Source: Paraburkholderia susongensis (GTDB lineage: Bacteria > Pseudomonadota > Gammaproteobacteria > Burkholderiales > Burkholderiaceae). Taken from it: 64,000 nucleotides of DNA. How positions within the stretch are numbered: the stretch's first letter is position 1; every line of letters begins with the position of its first letter. The translations under genes and the position numbers were made by a program. The stretch is from positions 124,001-188,000 of the forward strand of contig NZ_FXAT01000011.1 of NCBI RefSeq assembly GCF_900177725.1, written 5' to 3'. Positions 44,019 through 51,502 of this stretch are shown piece by piece. Below the pieces are notes generated by a model. The model was given only the letters and a program-made list of their open reading frames with translations. It ran no database searches and was not told the DNA's origin.

Positions 44019-44345
44019 TTGACGAGTCATTCATTGCCAACCGACCCGCGCCTGATCCTGCTCAGTCCCGCCGACAACTGCCTGATCGCGGCGGCGCGGC
44101 TCGCGGCGGGCACACAGATCGAGATCGAAGGCGAGCGCGTCACGCTCGCGAAGACCATCGAACTCGGCCACAAGGTCGCGCGTCGTGAACTTGCGAAAGA
44201 CGACAAGGTGCTGCGCTACGGCGCGCCGATCGGTCACGTGACCGAAGCGGTGCCGCGCGGCGCGCATCTGCATACGCACAACCTCGCGAGCGACTACCTG
44301 CCGACTTACACGCACGACGCGGGCCACGAGTTCGTCCATCACTGA
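44019..44345 (+). CDS. UxaA-type dehydratase, small (SAF-domain) subunit
   Basis: 108 residues, matching the N-terminal SAF domain of altronate dehydratase (DNCLIAAARLAAGTQIEIEGERVTLAKTIELGHKVARRELAKDDKVLRYGAPIGHVTEAVPRGAHLHTHNL). I chose TTG 44019 because ACGGAG lies seven bases before it. The alternative ATG at 43980, overlapping the permease stop (TGATG), adds 13 residues. The large subunit is a separate gene 7 bp downstream. Together they should dehydrate a sugar acid to a 2-keto-3-deoxy acid, here probably L-fuconate. Confidence 0.85.
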   Translation: MTSHSLPTDPRLILLSPADNCLIAAARLAAGTQIEIEGERVTLAKTIELGHKVARRELAKDDKVLRYGAPIGHVTEAVPRGAHLHTHNLASDYLPTYTHDAGHEFVHH

Positions 44346-44352
44346 CACGATC

Positions 44353-45663
44353 ATGACTGACATTTCTTCTGTAGCAAGCGCCGCGCAGCAGCCGATGCTG
44401 CAAGGCTATCTGCGCAGCGACGGCCGCAAGGGCATCCGCAACGTGGTCGCGGTCGCCTATCTGGTCGAATGCGCGCACCACGTGGCGCGCGAAATCGTCG
44501 CGCAGTTTCGCGAACCGCTCGACGCGTTCGACAAACCCGCCGCCGAACGCGAGCCGCCCGTGCATCTGATCGGTTTTCCGGGCTGCTATCCGAACGGTTA
44601 TGCCGAGAAGATGCTCGAGCAGTTGACCACGCATCCGAACGTCGGCGCGGTGCTGTTCGTGTCGCTCGGCTGCGAGAGCATGAACAAGCACTATCTCGCC
44701 GATCTCGTGCGCGCGAGCGGCCGTCCCGTCGAAGTGCTGACGATCCAGGAAAAGGGCGGCACGCGCAGCACGATTCAATATGGCGTCGACTGGATTCGCG
44801 GCGCGCGCGCGCAACTCGCCGCGCAGCGCAAGGTGCCGATGGCGCTCGCCGAACTCGTGGTCGCCACGATATGCGGCGGCTCGGACGGCACGAGCGGCAT
44901 CACCGCGAACCCGGCCGTGGGCCGCGCGTTCGATCATCTGATCGACGCGGGCGCGACCTGCATCTTCGAGGAAACCGGCGAACTCGTGGGCTGCGAGTTC
45001 CATATGAAATCGCGCGCGGCGCGGCCCGAACTCGGCGATGAAATCGTCGCGTGCGTCGCGAAGGCGGCGCGCTACTACTCGATTCTCGGGCATGGCAGTT
45101 TCGCGGTCGGCAATGCGGACGGCGGCCTCACGACGCAGGAAGAAAAGTCGCTCGGCGCGTATGCGAAAAGCGGCGCGTCACCGATCGTCGGCATCGTCAA
45201 GCCGGGCGACGTGCCGCCGACCGGCGGCCTTTATCTGCTCGACGTGGTGCCCGACGGCGAGCCGCGCTTCGGCTTTCCGAACATCAGCGACAACGCGGAA
45301 ATCGGCGAGCTGATCGCGTGCGGCGCGCATGTGATCCTGTTCACGACCGGGCGCGGCTCGGTGGTCGGCTCGGCGATCTCGCCGGTCATCAAGGTGTGCG
45401 CGAATCCGGCGACCTATCGCAATCTGTCCGGCGACATGGACGTCGACGCGGGCCGCATTCTCGAAGGCCGCGCCACGCTCGACGAAGTGGGCCGCGAAGT
45501 GTTCGAGCAGACGGTTGCGGTGTCGCGTGGCGCGGCGTCGAAATCGGAAGTGCTCGGGCATCAGGAATTCATCCTGACCTACAAGACGTTCGAGCCGGTC
45601 GGGCCCGCGTGCTTGCCGTCGAGTGCGGCGCCGCGTGCGGTCGTGACGCTCGCGCAGCATTGA
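44353..45663 (+). CDS. UxaA-type dehydratase, large subunit
   Basis: 436 residues, C-terminal part of the altronate/galactarate dehydratase family (GYLRSDGRKGIRNVVAVAYLVECAHHVA; GFPGCYPNGYAEKMLEQL; CGGSDGTSGITANPAVG; TTGRGSVVGSAISPVIKVCANP). Conserved Cys residues in the GFPGCYPN, LGCES and ATICGGSDG motifs fit the iron-dependent site known for the family. Acts with the preceding small subunit. In this cluster it takes the place of the enolase-superfamily fuconate dehydratase, which is not present in the window. Confidence 0.88.
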   Translation: MTDISSVASAAQQPMLQGYLRSDGRKGIRNVVAVAYLVECAHHVAREIVAQFREPLDAFDKPAAEREPPVHLIGFPGCYPNGYAEKMLEQLTTHPNVGAVLFVSLGCESMNKHYLADLVRASGRPVEVLTIQEKGGTRSTIQYGVDWIRGARAQLAAQRKVPMALAELVVATICGGSDGTSGITANPAVGRAFDHLIDAGATCIFEETGELVGCEFHMKSRAARPELGDEIVACVAKAARYYSILGHGSFAVGNADGGLTTQEEKSLGAYAKSGASPIVGIVKPGDVPPTGGLYLLDVVPDGEPRFGFPNISDNAEIGELIACGAHVILFTTGRGSVVGSAISPVIKVCANPATYRNLSGDMDVDAGRILEGRATLDEVGREVFEQTVAVSRGAASKSEVLGHQEFILTYKTFEPVGPACLPSSAAPRAVVTLAQH

Positions 45664-45748
45664 TCGGACTGCGGCCAGGTAACGCGGCAGGCAAGCGTAT
45701 GGGCAAACGAAGCCCATGCGTGGTAAAACACTAGACACTAAAACATGA

Positions 45749-45793
45749 GACCGGAGTACGTGCTGAAGCACCCGCTCCGGCAGACAAGGAGAC
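45749..45793 (+). promoter_or_regulatory. Hairpin leader, copy 3 of 3
   Basis: CCGGAG (45751-45756) pairs with CTCCGG (45775-45780), TA/CG internal loop, inner stem GTGC with GCAC and TGAA loop, followed by CAGACAAGGAGAC. It ends eight bases before the ATG of the aldo/keto reductase at 45801. The core matches copy 2 at 31283 except for single changes in the inner stem and linker. Confidence 0.65.
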
Positions 45794-45800
45794 GCGCACC

Positions 45801-46841
45801 ATGACGGCAACGATCGGATCGAGGATCGGGCAGCGGCGCCGCATCGGCCGCGGCTCGCTGCAAGTAAGCGGATTGAGTCTCGGCACGGCGCCGCTCGGCG
45901 GCCTGTACCACGACCTGTCCGACGAGGAAGCCCATGCGACCATCGCCGCGGCATGGGACGCAGGCGTGCGCTACTTCGACACCGCGCCGCACTACGGCAA
46001 CACGAAGGCCGAGCATCGGCTCGGCGCCGCGTTGCGCCGCTATCCGCGCGGCGAGTACGTGCTCTCCACCAAGGTGGGGCGCCGCTTCGTGCCGCGCACC
46101 ACGCCGTTCGACGACCGCGAAGGCTGGCAAAACCCGCTGCCGTTCGAAGCGATCTACGACTACACGCACGACGGCATTCTGCGTTCGTTCGAAGACAGCC
46201 AGCAGCGCCTCGGCATCATCGACATCGACATTCTGCTCGTGCACGACATCGGCCGTGTCACGCACGGCGAGCAGCATCCGCATTACTGGCGGCAACTGAC
46301 CGAAGGCGGCGGCTTTCGCGCGCTGGACCGCCTGCGCTCGACCGGCGCGATCAAGGCGGTCGGCCTCGGCGTCAACGAAGGCGCTGTCATACTCGATGCG
46401 ATGGCCGAGTTCGATATCGATTGCGCGTTGCTGGCGGGCCGTTATACGCTCCTCGAGCAGACCACCCTCGACGATCTGCTGCCCGCCTGCGAAGCGCGCG
46501 GCGTCAGCATCCTGTTAGGCGGCGCGTTCAACTCGGGCATTCTGGCGCGCGGTGTCGCGGGCGATCTGAAGTTCAATTACGGCGCCGCGCCGGCGGAAGT
46601 GATCGAGCGCGTCGCGCGCCTGGAGGCAGTGTGCCGCGCGCATAACGTGCCGCTCGCCGCCGCCGCGTTGCAGTTTCCGTATGCGCATCCGGCGGTCGCC
46701 ACCGTGCTGACCGGCGCGCGCAGTGCCGACGAATTGCGCGAGAACGTCGCGTCGTTCGAGCAGCCGATCCCCGCGGCCTTGTGGTCCGCGTTGCGCGACG
46801 CCGGTCTGCTCGACGCGCGCGCGCCCGTACCGGAGGATTGA
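45801..46841 (+). CDS. Aldo/keto reductase, L-fucose (D-threo-aldose) 1-dehydrogenase type
   Basis: 346 residues. Aldo/keto reductase with catalytic Asp/Tyr in FDTAPHYGNTKAEHRLG (near 55-60), Lys in VLSTKVGRRF and His in DILLVHDIGRVTHG. This subgroup oxidises L-fucose, L-galactose or D-arabinose at C1 to the lactone, and a lactonase lies directly downstream. Start ATG 45801 with AAGGAGACGCGCACC. Preceded by the conserved hairpin leader, so expression may be set separately from the upstream importer genes. Confidence 0.9.
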   Translation: MTATIGSRIGQRRRIGRGSLQVSGLSLGTAPLGGLYHDLSDEEAHATIAAAWDAGVRYFDTAPHYGNTKAEHRLGAALRRYPRGEYVLSTKVGRRFVPRTTPFDDREGWQNPLPFEAIYDYTHDGILRSFEDSQQRLGIIDIDILLVHDIGRVTHGEQHPHYWRQLTEGGGFRALDRLRSTGAIKAVGLGVNEGAVILDAMAEFDIDCALLAGRYTLLEQTTLDDLLPACEARGVSILLGGAFNSGILARGVAGDLKFNYGAAPAEVIERVARLEAVCRAHNVPLAAAALQFPYAHPAVATVLTGARSADELRENVASFEQPIPAALWSALRDAGLLDARAPVPED

Positions 46842-46848
46842 CTGCACC

Positions 46849-47679
46849 ATGCCGATCGACGCTCACCAGCACTATTGGGATCCCGCGCGAGGCGATTACG
46901 AGTGGCTCACGCCGGAGCTGAAAATTCTCTACCGGCCGTTCGGCCCGGCGGATCTGAAGCCGCTGCGCGAGCAGGCGGGCATCGAGCGGACGGTGGTCGT
47001 GCAGGCGGCGCCGACGCTCGACGAAACGCGCTATCTGCTGGAGATCGCGCGGCACGAGCCGTCGATCGCGGGCGTGGTCGGCTGGGTGCCGCTCCTGCTG
47101 CCGGATGCGCACGAGGTGATCGAGGCGCTCGCGCGCGAGCCGAAATTCAAGGGCGTGCGGCCGATGCTGCAAGACCTGCCCGATGACGGGTGGATCGCGA
47201 ATCCCGATCTCGCACCGGCAATCGAAGCGCTGATCGCGCACGACCTCGCGTTCGATGCGCTGATCTACGCGCGCCATGTCGAGTACGTCGAAATCTTCGC
47301 GCAGCGTTTTCCGGCGCTGCGCATCGTCGTCGATCATGGCGCGAAGCCGCAGATCCGGTACGGTCAGGCGGGCTATCAGGTATGGGCCGATGCGATCACG
47401 CGCCTCGCGGCGCTGCCGCAGGTGCATTGCAAGCTCTCGGGCCTTGCGACCGAGGCCGCGCCCGGCTGGACCGAGGACACGCTGCGGCCTTACGTCGAGC
47501 ATCTGTTGAATTCGTTCGGCCCCGCGCGGCTCATGTGGGGCAGCGACTGGCCGGTGCTCGAACTGAACGGCGACTATCTGCTCTGGCATTCGGTGGCGAC
47601 CACGCTGCTCGCGTCGTTGAACGACGCCGAGCGCGACGCCGTATTCGGCGAGAACGCCGCTGCGTTTTACCGGCTCTGA
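46849..47679 (+). CDS. Amidohydrolase, L-fuconolactonase type
   Basis: 276 residues, COG3618 amidohydrolase. Metal-site motifs: HxH in IDAHQHYWD at the N-terminus, His in IVVDHGAKP and Asp in LMWGSDWPVLEL. The family hydrolyses sugar lactones such as L-fucono-1,5-lactone. It follows the aldose dehydrogenase by 7 bp, in pathway order. CGGAGG precedes the ATG. Confidence 0.9.
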   Translation: MPIDAHQHYWDPARGDYEWLTPELKILYRPFGPADLKPLREQAGIERTVVVQAAPTLDETRYLLEIARHEPSIAGVVGWVPLLLPDAHEVIEALAREPKFKGVRPMLQDLPDDGWIANPDLAPAIEALIAHDLAFDALIYARHVEYVEIFAQRFPALRIVVDHGAKPQIRYGQAGYQVWADAITRLAALPQVHCKLSGLATEAAPGWTEDTLRPYVEHLLNSFGPARLMWGSDWPVLELNGDYLLWHSVATTLLASLNDAERDAVFGENAAAFYRL

Positions 47680-47749
47680 TTCCGGCAACCCAAGCTCTGG
47701 CAATTCAGGCAACTCTGCACGTTAGCAGCCCATCCAACTGGAGTCGTAG

Positions 47750-48493
47750 ATGACACAAAGACTGGCCGGCAAAACGGCCCTGATCACCGCGGCGGGACAA
47801 GGCATCGGTCTCGCCACCGCCGAACTTTTCGCGCGCGAAGGCGCGCGCGTGATCGCCACCGACATCCGCATCGACGGACTCGCTGGCAAGCCGGTCGAGG
47901 CGCGCAAGCTCGACGTGCTCGACGGCGCGGCGATCACGGCGCTCGCCGCCGAACTCGGCCCGATCGACGTGCTGTTCAATTGCGCGGGCTTCGTGCACGC
48001 GGGCAACATCCTCGAATGCAGCGAGGAGGATTGGGACTTCGCGTTCGACCTCAACGCGAAGGCGATGTACCGTATGATTCGCGCGTTTTTGCCGGGCATG
48101 CTGGAGAAGGGCAGCGGCTCGGTCATCAACATGTCGTCGGCGGCGTCGAGCGTGAAGGGCGTGCCGAACCGCTTTGCGTACGGCGCCTCGAAGGCCGCGG
48201 TGATCGGGCTCACCAAGGCCGTCGCTGCGGACTTCGTCACGCGTGGTGTACGCTGTAACGCGATTTGCCCGGGCACGGTGTCCTCGCCGTCGCTCGAACA
48301 GCGAATCGCCGCTCAGGCTCAGGCGCAGGGCGCGACGCTCGACGCGGTGCAGGCCGCGTTCGTTGCGCGTCAGCCGATGGGCCGCGTCGGCAAGCCGGAA
48401 GAGATCGCCGCGCTGGCGCTGTATCTCGCGTCCGACGAATCGTCGTTCACGACGGGTCAGATCCACGTGATCGACGGCGGATGGTCGAACTGA
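47750..48493 (+). CDS. SDR, 2-keto-3-deoxy-L-fuconate dehydrogenase type
   Basis: 247 residues. SDR with TAAGQGIGLATAE at 13-25, an acidic Asp after strand 2 (ATDIR, NAD preference), NCAG near 81, Ser in NMSSAASSVKG and YGASK near 145. The ICPGTVSSPSLEQRI segment is shared with the DHRS6-like/ketodeoxyfuconate dehydrogenases. It oxidises the C4 hydroxyl of the 2-keto-3-deoxy acid. The final hydrolase follows 52 bp later. Confidence 0.9.
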   Translation: MTQRLAGKTALITAAGQGIGLATAELFAREGARVIATDIRIDGLAGKPVEARKLDVLDGAAITALAAELGPIDVLFNCAGFVHAGNILECSEEDWDFAFDLNAKAMYRMIRAFLPGMLEKGSGSVINMSSAASSVKGVPNRFAYGASKAAVIGLTKAVAADFVTRGVRCNAICPGTVSSPSLEQRIAAQAQAQGATLDAVQAAFVARQPMGRVGKPEEIAALALYLASDESSFTTGQIHVIDGGWSN

Positions 48494-48545
48494 TTCTGAT
48501 TGATTGACGAACCGAACACTACTGAACGTAAAGGGAAGTGCAACG

Positions 48546-49394
48546 ATGAAACTGCTTCGTTATGGGCCGAAAGGCCAGGAAAAGCCGGGCCTGCTCGACG
48601 CGCAAGGCAAGATTCGCGACCTGTCGAAGGTGGTTGGCGATATCGACGGCGCGACGCTGAGCGATGAAAGCCTCGCAAAACTGCGCGCGCTCGATCCGGC
48701 GACGCTGCCGGTGGTCGAGGGCAATCCGCGCGTGGGTCCGTGCGTCGGCAAGATCGGCAAGTTCATCTGTATCGGCCTGAATTACGCGGATCACGCGGCG
48801 GAATCGAATCTGCCGGTGCCGGCCGAGCCGGTCATTTTCAACAAGTGGACGAGCGCGATCAGCGGCCCGAACGACGACATCGAAATTCCGCGCGGCTCGA
48901 AGAAGACCGACTGGGAAGTCGAACTCGGCGTCGTGATCGGCAAGCATGCCAAGTATGTCGACGAAGCGAATGCGCTCGACTACGTCGCCGGCTACTGCGT
49001 CATCAACGACGTGTCGGAGCGCGAATGGCAGATCGAGCGCGGCGGCACCTGGGACAAGGGCAAGGGCTTCGACACGTTCGGCCCGATCGGCCCGTGGGTC
49101 GTCACGCGCGACGAAGTTGCCGATCCGCAGAACCTGAACCTGTGGCTCGAAGTGGACGGCCACCGCTACCAGAACGGCAGCACGAAGACGATGGTGTTCG
49201 GCGTTGCGCAACTGGTCGCGTATGTGTCGCGGTGCATGAGCCTGCAACCGGGCGACGTGATCTCGACCGGCACGCCGCCGGGCGTCGGCATGGGCGTGAA
49301 GCCGAACCCGGTGTATCTGAAGCCGGGGCAGACGGTGCGTCTTGGTATTGAAGGTCTCGGCGAGCAGACGCAGAAGACTTACGCGGCGGAATGA
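48546..49394 (+). CDS. Fumarylacetoacetate-hydrolase-family, 2,4-diketo-3-deoxy-L-fuconate hydrolase type
   Basis: 282 residues. FAH family with CIGLNYADHAAESN, metal ligands expected in DWEVELGVVIG and YCVINDVSER, and the family lid DLNLW/STKTMVFG region; the C-terminal GDVISTGTPPGVGMG is complete. It cleaves a diketo acid to pyruvate plus L-lactate, ending the non-phosphorylative route. AAAGGGAAG precedes ATG 48546. A strong terminator at 49545 closes the operon. Confidence 0.9.
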   Translation: MKLLRYGPKGQEKPGLLDAQGKIRDLSKVVGDIDGATLSDESLAKLRALDPATLPVVEGNPRVGPCVGKIGKFICIGLNYADHAAESNLPVPAEPVIFNKWTSAISGPNDDIEIPRGSKKTDWEVELGVVIGKHAKYVDEANALDYVAGYCVINDVSEREWQIERGGTWDKGKGFDTFGPIGPWVVTRDEVADPQNLNLWLEVDGHRYQNGSTKTMVFGVAQLVAYVSRCMSLQPGDVISTGTPPGVGMGVKPNPVYLKPGQTVRLGIEGLGEQTQKTYAAE

Positions 49395-49544
49395 ATTGCG
49401 AGTGGCGCGCGTGCTGTGGGTCGTGCGTGCGCGGTTTGTGATTCGTGACTCGTGCTTTTGCTTGATGCGCTGATGTTTTTGTGAGCCGGCGCTTTGGCTG
49501 AGTTAGCCGGGCGTTGGACTTTATAAGCAGTGTTGCAATCGGAG

Positions 49545-49577
49545 AAGCCGTTCCCGTTTTTTGCGGGAACGGCTTTT
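49545..49577 (+). terminator. Intrinsic terminator of the sugar catabolic operon
   Basis: AAGCCGTTCCCG, loop TTTTTTG, CGGGAACGGCTT then more T: a perfect 12-bp stem with a T-run. It lies 150 bp after the hydrolase stop. The rest of the gap 49395-49717 shows no gene. Confidence 0.92.
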
Positions 49578-49717
49578 TTGTTTGTCGCTTTTTTCTGTTT
49601 CATTAAAGGTAGCGGAGATTTTGGGCCGTCGCCCATGTACGGACAACCTGTCGCACGGTATTTATTCTGATCGCTGCTGATCCGGGCAGCGGCTTCAGAT
49701 AGATCGTCGACACACCT

Positions 49718-50572
49718 ATGTCCCTGTCCGTATTTGAGATGTGCTCCGTGGAACTGCGCTGTCAGAGACCACTGGGCGCCCGTTATGTCATCTGCGATGA
49801 GCAGCACTACAAGGCGTGCCTGAGAAAGGCCGCCGACCTCGAGAGGGCCAAAGCAGATACCCGGGAATTTCTCGGTATTGCCGGACTGAACCGTGGCGAG
49901 TGGGAGAAGGACGGGAATCTGGTCAGGAGTATCCAGAAGCGTGGCTGGCTGTGGTTGCATGGTGCTCGGGACCGCAACCCCGACACCGATGGCTGGTGGG
50001 TCATCGGTGCGCTTCTCGCCGAGGTGCGCAGGGGCTCGCTGCTTGCCATCAAAGGCCCTCGTGCTGACCTGTTTCCGCCACCCCACAGCACGCCGTTGAG
50101 GACTCTCCCGGCGAGCGCAGTCTATTTCCCGGACAGTGAACCCAGGCTGTCCGGCCGGTATGATCCGGGCACCCGGCAAAGCCGGTTGGTCGCTGCACGC
50201 GCGGCCACGTCTGGCGGCAGCGGCGGTGGTCTGCCCGATACGGCGGTCACCGGTGAGAGCGGCGCGAACGCGGATAGTGCAGATGGCAGCGGTCTGGCCG
50301 ACGATGGGGACACCTCAACGCTGCTCGGCGACGTGCATCCGTTCGAGTATAGGGAGGACCTGCCGGATGGCGACGCGATGGAACTCGCGGGCGGCGAGGG
50401 GACGCCACGCAACAACCAGACGCAGAACAAACAGTTCAAAGCCGTGGTGAGGGTGTTACGGTTGAACCAGGATCAGGCGCGGCAGTTGCACGATGAGATC
50501 AGTAAACAGGGGCTCGGCTATCACGAGATGTTGGAGCGCGGGCGCGATTTGTTTGGAGAGGGGAATGATTGA
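49718..50572 (+). CDS. Candidate polymorphic toxin/effector
   Basis: 284 residues. Residues 1-120 are a conserved-looking globular part (VELRCQRPLGARYVICDEQHYKACLRKAADL; GWLWLHGARDRNPDTDGWWV). Residues 160-230 are a Gly/Ser/Asp linker. The last ~53 residues (NNQTQNKQFKAVVRVLRLNQ...QLHDEISKQGLGYHEMLERGRDLF) resemble the small C-terminal domain seen at the ends of Rhs and other polymorphic toxins, with a conserved LHDEI motif; this comparison is from memory. There is no signal peptide, PAAR or Rhs repeat. The next gene overlaps it by 8 bp, as immunity genes often do. Export route and activity are unknown. Confidence 0.6.
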   Translation: MSLSVFEMCSVELRCQRPLGARYVICDEQHYKACLRKAADLERAKADTREFLGIAGLNRGEWEKDGNLVRSIQKRGWLWLHGARDRNPDTDGWWVIGALLAEVRRGSLLAIKGPRADLFPPPHSTPLRTLPASAVYFPDSEPRLSGRYDPGTRQSRLVAARAATSGGSGGGLPDTAVTGESGANADSADGSGLADDGDTSTLLGDVHPFEYREDLPDGDAMELAGGEGTPRNNQTQNKQFKAVVRVLRLNQDQARQLHDEISKQGLGYHEMLERGRDLFGEGND

Positions 50573-51047
50573 CACCACAGCACAGATCATGCAACGGCTT
50601 GCCGTGCTCGTCGGTCTTGACGTGAGTTGGGTCAGCCATGCGGGAGATATGCTCACCATGCAGTTTGGCCTGCAAAGGCGGTACACGCTTAGGGGTAGGG
50701 AACGTGAGGATGGGGCGTGGGCGCTGCATGTGCAATGCGCCTGGCAGATCGAGTGGAAAGGCGACACCGTAGCGACCCGGGAAGATTTGCGTGGGCCAGA
50801 TGAAAAGGCGCACGACACGGTGAGGCGCTTGCACGAAATACTCGTGGGGCAAGGGCCTATCAAGGTCGAAGACGTATCAGCAGACGACGCGGGCGGCATA
50901 GCCGTTTCGTTCTCGCGAGAGTATCGGCTTGTGGTGGTCCCGGACGGTGTTGAAGAAGACGAAGACTGGCGCTTCTTCGCGCCGGGCGTCGATGCGGTCC
51001 ATTTTGTGATAGAGGGCGGGACTGTCGCTCCTGAATCGTTCGACTGA
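50565..51047 (+). CDS. Candidate immunity protein
   Basis: 160 residues from ATG 50565, which has GGAGAGGGG upstream and lies inside the end of the preceding gene (8-bp overlap). The sequence is acidic and beta-rich: SHAGDMLTMQFGLQRRYTLRG, WALHVQCAWQIEWKGD, then AGGIAVSFSREYRLVVVPDG. The GDMLTMQFG...ALHVQC...W pattern recalls small cytoplasmic proteins often found beside toxins. The tight coupling is the main support for an immunity role. It is followed at once by a terminator, so the two genes form a closed unit. Confidence 0.55.
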   Translation: MIDTTAQIMQRLAVLVGLDVSWVSHAGDMLTMQFGLQRRYTLRGREREDGAWALHVQCAWQIEWKGDTVATREDLRGPDEKAHDTVRRLHEILVGQGPIKVEDVSADDAGGIAVSFSREYRLVVVPDGVEEDEDWRFFAPGVDAVHFVIEGGTVAPESFD

Positions 51048-51056
51048 AAAGCAAAT

Positions 51057-51082
51057 GCCGACCTTCGCGAGTCGGTTTTTTT
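51057..51082 (+). terminator. Intrinsic terminator after the toxin/immunity pair
   Basis: GCCGAC, an 8-base CTTCGCGA loop, GTCGG, then seven T. It starts 10 bp after the immunity stop. Between here and 51425 I see no further gene. Confidence 0.75.
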
Positions 51083-51425
51083 GCGTCTGCCTTGAGGGCG
51101 GTATGGGTGGTATCGGACGAACCTGGCGCGCAACGAGGCCCCCAGTCAGCAATTCATATTCCTCGCGCGCCAGTTTTCCGCTCTCCCTCGCCGCTGCCAA
51201 AAGTCTCGGTGAAACCCTCACGCCTCCGCGACATATCCGAAATCCAGACAGACTGCATAAGCACTCCGTTGTCCTGAAAAGGCCGATACCCCCTACGCCG
51301 CCAAACTCCCGGGCGGTGACAGGCAGTGAAACAGGAGACGGATGAACGTGCTCATCCGCAGCGCCGCCAGGGATACCCCTGATTCCGGACGTCGCTCGCC
51401 GATTGCTACCATTCGTCCGACCTAT

Positions 51426-51439
51426 GTTGTCTAGACAAC
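51426..51439. promoter_or_regulatory. 14-bp perfect palindrome, candidate GntR-type operator
   Basis: GTTGTCTAGACAAC lies 64 bp before the amino-acid permease ATG in a 455-bp gap. The TTGTC...GACAA form is typical of FadR-subfamily GntR sites. No regulator gene is adjacent, so the cognate protein would be encoded elsewhere. Confidence 0.55.
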
Positions 51440-51502
51440 TTCACACCTCTGGGCTGGCGCAACTCGCCTGAGTCAGCGCACAACCTATCGCAGTGGAAAC
51501 CC

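Noticed and set aside
51426..51439. parS-like partition site
   Set aside because: It shares GTTGTC/GACAAC arms with a known Burkholderia parS type as I recall it, but the centre differs and it is shorter; a regulator operator before the permease is simpler.
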